Of a stretch of DNA of 64,000 bases, positions 59,273-64,000 are shown piece by piece. A model generated the notes under the pieces. That model was not told the origin of the DNA, made no database searches, and saw nothing but the letters and a program-made list of their open reading frames with translations. The stretch covers positions 13,468,798 through 13,532,797 of the forward strand of contig NC_054084.1 of the NCBI RefSeq assembly GCF_017562075.2. Direction: 5' to 3'. Numbering within the stretch: position 1 is the stretch's first letter; every line of letters starts with the position of its first letter. The translations under genes were made by a program, and so were the position numbers. This DNA is from Anopheles merus (taxonomy: Eukaryota > Arthropoda > Insecta > Diptera > Culicidae).

Positions 59273-61048
59273 TCTTATATACAACAGTTGACCTTCAACA
59301 AATGACCAACAGAGGAGAGGAGTGGCAGTAATTAATTGTTTCATCAAAATATACACGAAACACGCAAAACAGAAGCAGTACGACTGTTGTGCACAGAAAT
59401 AGATACTGTTACAATGAGTAAGTAACAGCTCCCGTACCGGAACAATGCAATATCTGTACTTGGGTTATCATTCGTTTTACAGGGTTATTGCAGTGTTTGG
59501 TGGGACAGTTCCTTCACTCTTTCTTACGGGAAATTAACTTTATACGATGGGAATTTAACATCATAGGGTTTTGGACACAGGTTCCTTGGAAATTCCTATA
59601 GCATTTGTCATAAAAGAGTGCAATAGAGTACTATGAGAATCCCTGAAAACCCCTGAAAACCCCTGTAATTGTTGTTGGTTTGTTGTTATGCTTGCAATAA
59701 GCATGACAATGTATTTTTGTTTATTTTCTTTGTTACATACAATAACGTATTGTAAAATACTTAAGAATATAATGTAATAAAATATTATAATACAATAAAT
59801 AGAATAAAACATTAGGTTCAAATTGAAATAATTGCCAAAAGTTTATTTTCTTTGTAAAAAAAATATGCTCAATTTACCAAACACCAGGCGTCTCCATGGA
59901 ATCCTTTTACAAAAAAAAACACAAAAACAATATTCCGGTACTGCCGGATAGCTTTTCCGAACACACCTGCAACCGTACCGGGCGTCAGCAGCAACAGGGC
60001 GATAATGGTCGGGTCATTATCGCCTACCAGATCGCCCAGGGGCCCCCCTAGAGCAGGCAAATCGAATGCTTGTCGATTTTCCAAAAGCCGCCACCACCCC
60101 GTGATACCACCGTCTGCCGGTGCCGGTGCTCCTAGCTTTGTTTATGTTGGGATTTTATTTTTAACAAATTGCGTACATTTTATCATCAACCGAAGTGTTT
60201 TCCCCTGTTTTATTATACCAGCAGCGTGCGTGCCTGCGTGCGTACCGTTCGTGCAGCGGCGTAACAAGTGCTCTCCGGGCGGAAAGGAAACGTTTAAACA
60301 AAACCAAAAATTTCACGAAACGGAAACACGATCCGGCGAAAAGTTTGCGCTATTTCGTGTGCGGGGAATTGCGGCGCACTCTTCGTATTCTTTTCTCTTT
60401 TTTTTTTAACGCGGTACTGCATTTTACACTGGAGCGGCGGATTGGTGCCTTTCGACCTTACCCACCCTAATGCGGGCTACGGAAGCCACCCATAAATCTT
60501 TCGCTTTATTGATCCGCTTGCCATAAAGAATTTCGCAAGTTGATGTGTTGTTGATGATTTTGATGGTGTTTGCTCATTTTTTTCCCCGTTCGGAAAGTGA
60601 AGCGGAAGGGAAGGAAGGATATGCCATGCAAAAAATGTGCACACTTTTTGACACAACTCCGAATGTTCACAACCCGTTGGAATGTTTTACATTGGCTGGA
60701 AAGTGTCTGTATGTTTTCGCTCTTCCCGGTACGCGCGGGAGTGTGTTTTGTTTGTGCGATTCTCTGACCTTGAGATGCTTTTCTAATTTTGGACAGTTGC
60801 ATATTTACGGCAACTTTTTCCATCGATCGCTCATTTCATTTTTTATTCGAAAATGTGTATGTTGATATAGTAAACGCAGTGGGAAATTGGTCTATTTGCA
60901 ACATTTCAATATTGCGGGAAATATTTGTATGAGTGCTATTTTGTTAAATCATTTCTTGCAGCGGCATTCTACTCCGTGCATAAAGCTAAGGTTATTGATT
61001 AAACAAAGGGCTTACATTTAAATTTAAATTTGCTATTGCGATACTAAC
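56330..61048. other. Intergenic or long-intron region
   Basis: If the distal AIG1-type first exons splice to exon 2 at 53913, this is intron. GC-richer patches lie near 57.2-57.6, 58.3-58.7 and 60.0-60.4 kb and could be promoters. A possible plus-strand start exon is noted at 57442. A tandem cctgaaaacc repeat occurs at 59642-59664 and CT/CA tracts at 59234-59271. No complete gene was recognised. Confidence 0.4.
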
Positions 61049-61240
61049 CAAACACCAGTATGTCAAGAACTTGGAGCGTCCACCGTACTCCGTCGGTCGC
61101 ATCATCTTCGGCATGTCGAGATCATCCGGGATGTGGACGAAAAAGCGATCGAAGTAGATCGCGTACCCGTACTGCCCGAACGCGATCAGATGCCACGTGA
61201 TGACGAAGGCGGGCAGCTTGTACAGTTGCACGCTAGACAT
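61049..61240 (-). CDS. Alternative first coding exon of the AIG1-type gene (middle)
   Basis: 64 codons from an ATG at 61240 to a GTTAGT donor, phase 0. It encodes an AIG1-family N-terminus: a hydrophobic segment, YAIYFDRFFVH, EYGGRSKFLTYW with the catalytic Thr, then CL. Its layout matches the proximal exon 1 (GGEFGGKLKFLTVWDA) residue for residue around the donor. No exon 2 or 3 was found between 54.3 and 61.0 kb, so the simplest reading is splicing to the shared exon at 53913. A separate truncated paralogue is the alternative. The poly-T-rich sequence downstream gives no extra clue. Confidence 0.78.
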
Positions 61241-63056
61241 TCTGTCCGCTTTATGATACCCTTTGCGTAATTACACGGCTGTTGACACTAAAGAACACCT
61301 AACCACTTCAAAAACAGAATAAAAAAAAACACGTTTCGTCGAAAAATACGGATAAGGAAATGTATCGCAGCAGTACGCACAGCTGTTTTCGTGTCTGTTT
61401 GGACCAATGCTACCCCGTCTGCTCGTTATCTTGCGTATCTTTCCACTGCACTTGGAACTTACTACAAAAGAGGATACACCTACACGGAAGGGCAGCAACG
61501 GCTCATTAGGAGCGTACAAAATAACATACAATTTGTTCACTTCCAGCACACACGCACACAAAGTGGAGCTGATTGTTTTGTTCACTTTGACCACTTGCCA
61601 CACGCAACCGTAAGATGAGGGAGAAACTGCGACCAGACAAAACAGGAAAAAGGGAAACAATTTTTTCACTGTAACATAATTCCTTATGCCGATGATGCGG
61701 TCACGAAATGCGGTTGGGTTGTGTTTTTTTTCTCCCTTTCAAAAGGCCACAGAAACGTCTGCGCGGAAGTTCGAAATTTCGAGGCACAGCCACACGGTGA
61801 CGTTTGATTACTGACTGCCCCCCCCCCAAGTGAGCTGGGACGGATGCAGCAGCAAAAGGACTGGATGTAAAGGAAAGCAAAGCAAGCTTTGTCTTAGTTT
61901 TCACTCTTTGTTTTGTGTGCTGGGAGCGTATTATAAACTCTCTTGCAGTGCTTAATAGTGGGAATCTGCTTGCGTGTTGGTATTGGAGAGGGTGCTACAC
62001 GTGCTTTAAGGTTGATGAGAAATGGATACACTTCACCAACTTCACTTTTTTTATCACATTTCAATGGCACCCTTTGGGAATTGGAGTAAAATTAGGCCAG
62101 CGACAGAACTGCTGGCGTCAGCACACTTTAATAGAACACTCACGCTGCTTTCAACTTTCACCTAAAAACCTGTACGTATTATGGAGAACGAACACCACTG
62201 TCGACAGCACGCGAATGAATGAGCGTGATGTTGGGTGAACAGCGCGCAGCGTGCAGCTACACAGTTGGGAATGGTAGTGCACATTGATGTGTGCGTGAGT
62301 GTTGGTTGCCATGAAAATGAAGAGCAAATGACACGAAAGAGAGAGAGAGAGAGAGAGAGTGAATGAGTTAGAGAGAGGGAGATAGGCAAAAAAAATGCGC
62401 AACCATTGCGCTCTTGCTGCGTGGAATGAAGTGATGGAGGCGCCCCGTACTTCCTTGATGGTCTCACATTTTTGGGAAGGTGAGCGAAGATGACACTTTT
62501 GCCATTAAATATACATATCGTGCGTGAGAAGGCAAGAGTGGAAACAGCACTCAGCGCAGCTGTTGTGCAGTAGCGGCAGCAAATGAGAGAATTTTGGCCA
62601 TAGCGCAGAACGGAGCGTGTATGTTCACGCATTTACCGCGCTTCGTGTGTTTCATATCTGATTGTATTTGAAATTTGTTTGTTTGATGGTTATTTTGAAA
62701 ACAATTCATGTAACAATACATTAAAGTATTTAATTACTTAATAAGAGGGAATAATGCAGATTTTCTCATCAGCTCTTATAGCTTGCCAATGTATTTAGTT
62801 GCTCATCAAATGTACTTTTAAACGGGTGCTATCTTAAATTTAAAAGATTGTAGAAATTTAATGAGATTTTGTTTCATCCCACCCAAGAAAGCTAAAATCC
62901 CACACATACATGCGAAAAGCTAAAAAACAAAAAAAATCTAGCTTTTTTGAATTTATACTTTCTTCATTCCATACATCTCTTCGTTCATTCCAGAGGCGTC
63001 AAACTCTCATTTTTTCTCATCTGTTGAAATCTTTCAAAATCTCTTATCGTCTATAC
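61241..63056. other. Upstream of the middle AIG1-type first exon
   Basis: This is a probable promoter region for exon 61049-61240. It includes a C tract near 61819-61827 and a GA tract at 62338-62360. No credible coding frame. Confidence 0.35.
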
Positions 63057-63620
63057 TAGTGATGGTAAAATGAAGTTTTCATCGGTATCGATTCCGGCTA
63101 GCTTCGAAGTTTTCTGGAATTTATACCGGATAGTAGGCCCGGTACCAGTTTCCGGAATGGATTCCAGAATTGGCTCCATAATCGGAATCGGCTCGGCTTC
63201 GGCATCTCCATGAGAAGAGACGTTTGACGTTTGACGTTTGGGATGCTACATATTGATAGCCAATCAAAATTTACTAATAAACGATCCGTTCTCATGGAGA
63301 TTCCCGGACTGATTTCGCTACTGAAACTTCTTATTTCAATTCAGGAACTGATTCTCATTCTGGAGCTAATACCAATTCTGGAGTCAATTCTGATTCTTTT
63401 ACCGGAACAAATTGCGATTCCCAGGTCGATTCTGAGTGGAAATCGATTTGGAGCCGACTCTAATTCCAAAATCTATTCCGATTCCCGAATCGGCACCGGA
63501 GTCAACTCCGGAATCGGCTCCGGAATCGGCTCCAGAATCGGAATCGGATTCGGAATTGATACGGAATGCAGAATCGGTATCAGGTAGGTCCGTTTCCAAG
63601 CTCCCACCACTAGTCTATAC
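63049..63620 (-). mobile_element. hAT-like repeat element, copy C, with perfect 8-bp target duplication
   Basis: The body spans 63057-63612 (556 bp), inverted relative to copies A and B. It is flanked by identical GTCTATAC repeats (63049-63056 and 63613-63620). The left end is TAGTGATGGTAAAATG and the inverted right end TAGTGGTGGGAGCTTGG. Inside are the GGAGCCGATTCC/GGAATCGGCTCC array and the unique middle segment, bounded by CTCCATGAGAA and its inverse. This copy defines the borders and the 8-bp duplication of the family. Confidence 0.85.
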
Positions 63621-63760
63621 CATTTTTTACTAAGTTACTTTTTTAGTATCGTATAAACCAAAAAATGTTTACTAAATATCATTTTTTCCTTATGAATATT
63701 TCTTATAAATAAACTTGTAAATAATGTTTGCCAAAAAGGGTAATAAATATTCGAACTTAC

Positions 63761-63979
63761 CAAATTCCAGTAGGTTAGAAATATGACCCGTCCCTTCAGC
63801 GGGAGTGGAAACTTTTCACTAGCGGCCAACAAGCTCCCGACTTCCTCCAACCCTGCCAGATTCTTATCAGTGTAGACAAAATCGTAGTACATAGCAAACA
63901 CTTCCGTTAGGAGCATTATGCTGTACGAGAGCCTACGTCGTACTGTGGTTGTTTTGAAAGCTTTCAAACAGTCATCCAT
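63761..63979 (-). CDS. Alternative first coding exon of the AIG1-type gene (distal)
   Basis: 73 codons from the ATG at 63979 to a GTAAGT donor, phase 0. It encodes MDDCLKAFK..., a hydrophobic helix, FAMYYDFVY (compare YGIYYDFTY in the proximal exon), then GRVIFLTYWNL with the family's catalytic Thr. It is more divergent than the other two, with a longer loop (about ten extra residues) before the Thr motif. No second exon lies between this and the middle first exon, only repeat copy C. It is therefore probably an alternative first exon of the same gene; a separate gene losing its 3' exons is possible. Confidence 0.72.
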
Positions 63980-64000
63980 AATAATATATCCTTCTTTGTA

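Noticed and set aside
59869..60084. Possible fourth AIG1-type first exon ending in DAWCL before a GTAAAT donor
   Set aside because: The last bases (TGGTGTTTG then GT) equal the end of the middle first exon, but the encoded protein upstream lacks the FLTYW motif and the family pattern.

Overview
The window looks like nuclear DNA from a mosquito, most likely Anopheles. The genes are animal genes with short GT-AG introns, several proteins are insect-type (a ZAD zinc-finger protein, Smoothened, a divergent stromalin), and the DNA between genes holds tRNA-related SINEs, hAT-like and Harbinger-like MITEs and simple repeats. I assigned genes by reading exons, splice phases and family motifs by eye; no search was run. 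Gene names rest on remembered family features.

Layout. 1-6335 (-) holds the 5' half of a syntaphilin/syntabulin-like gene that runs off the left edge. About 19 kb (6.3-25.5 kb) has no convincing coding gene; it holds SINEs, MITEs and low-complexity tracts and may contain non-coding first exons or enhancers. From 25.7 kb the DNA is gene-dense: Canopy/Seele-like ER protein (-), ZAD C2H2 zinc-finger protein (-), proteasome lid deubiquitinase Rpn11 (+), tRNA-Asp(GTC) (-), nucleoporin Nup35/Nup53 (+), PLAA/Ufd3 (-), a Golgi nucleotide-sugar transporter of the SLC35A/Senju type (+), an intronless divergent beta-tubulin (-), an eight-exon divergent stromalin (SCC3/STAG cohesin family, resembling a meiotic type) (-), a tiny two-finger CHHC protein of the GTSF1/Asterix type (+), Smoothened (+) and an AIG1/ADTRP (FAR-17a) family gene (-). 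The AIG1 gene seems to have three alternative coding first exons spread over 10 kb, the last reaching the right edge.

How they fit together. Four genes concern protein quality control and turnover (Canopy in the ER; Rpn11 and PLAA in the ubiquitin-proteasome pathway) or nuclear pores (Nup35). Several pairs are head to head with short shared upstream regions: zinc finger/Rpn11, PLAA/SLC35A and stromalin-like/GTSF1-like. The beta-tubulin, the stromalin-like gene and the GTSF1-like gene stand side by side, and each belongs to a family with germline-specialised members, so 39-46 kb may be a germline-expressed block.

The least expected repeat structure is a set of hAT-type non-autonomous elements (ends TAGTG, 8-bp target duplications) whose interiors are arrays of a self-complementary minisatellite. 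One family uses a GGAGCCGATTCC unit (three copies, at 38.0, 44.3 and 63.1 kb); another uses a GATTCATGAATC unit (55.6 kb). The 44.3-kb copy makes up most of an intron of the stromalin-like gene. The 38-kb copy is split by a near-perfect Harbinger-type MITE and the 55.6-kb copy by a SINE.
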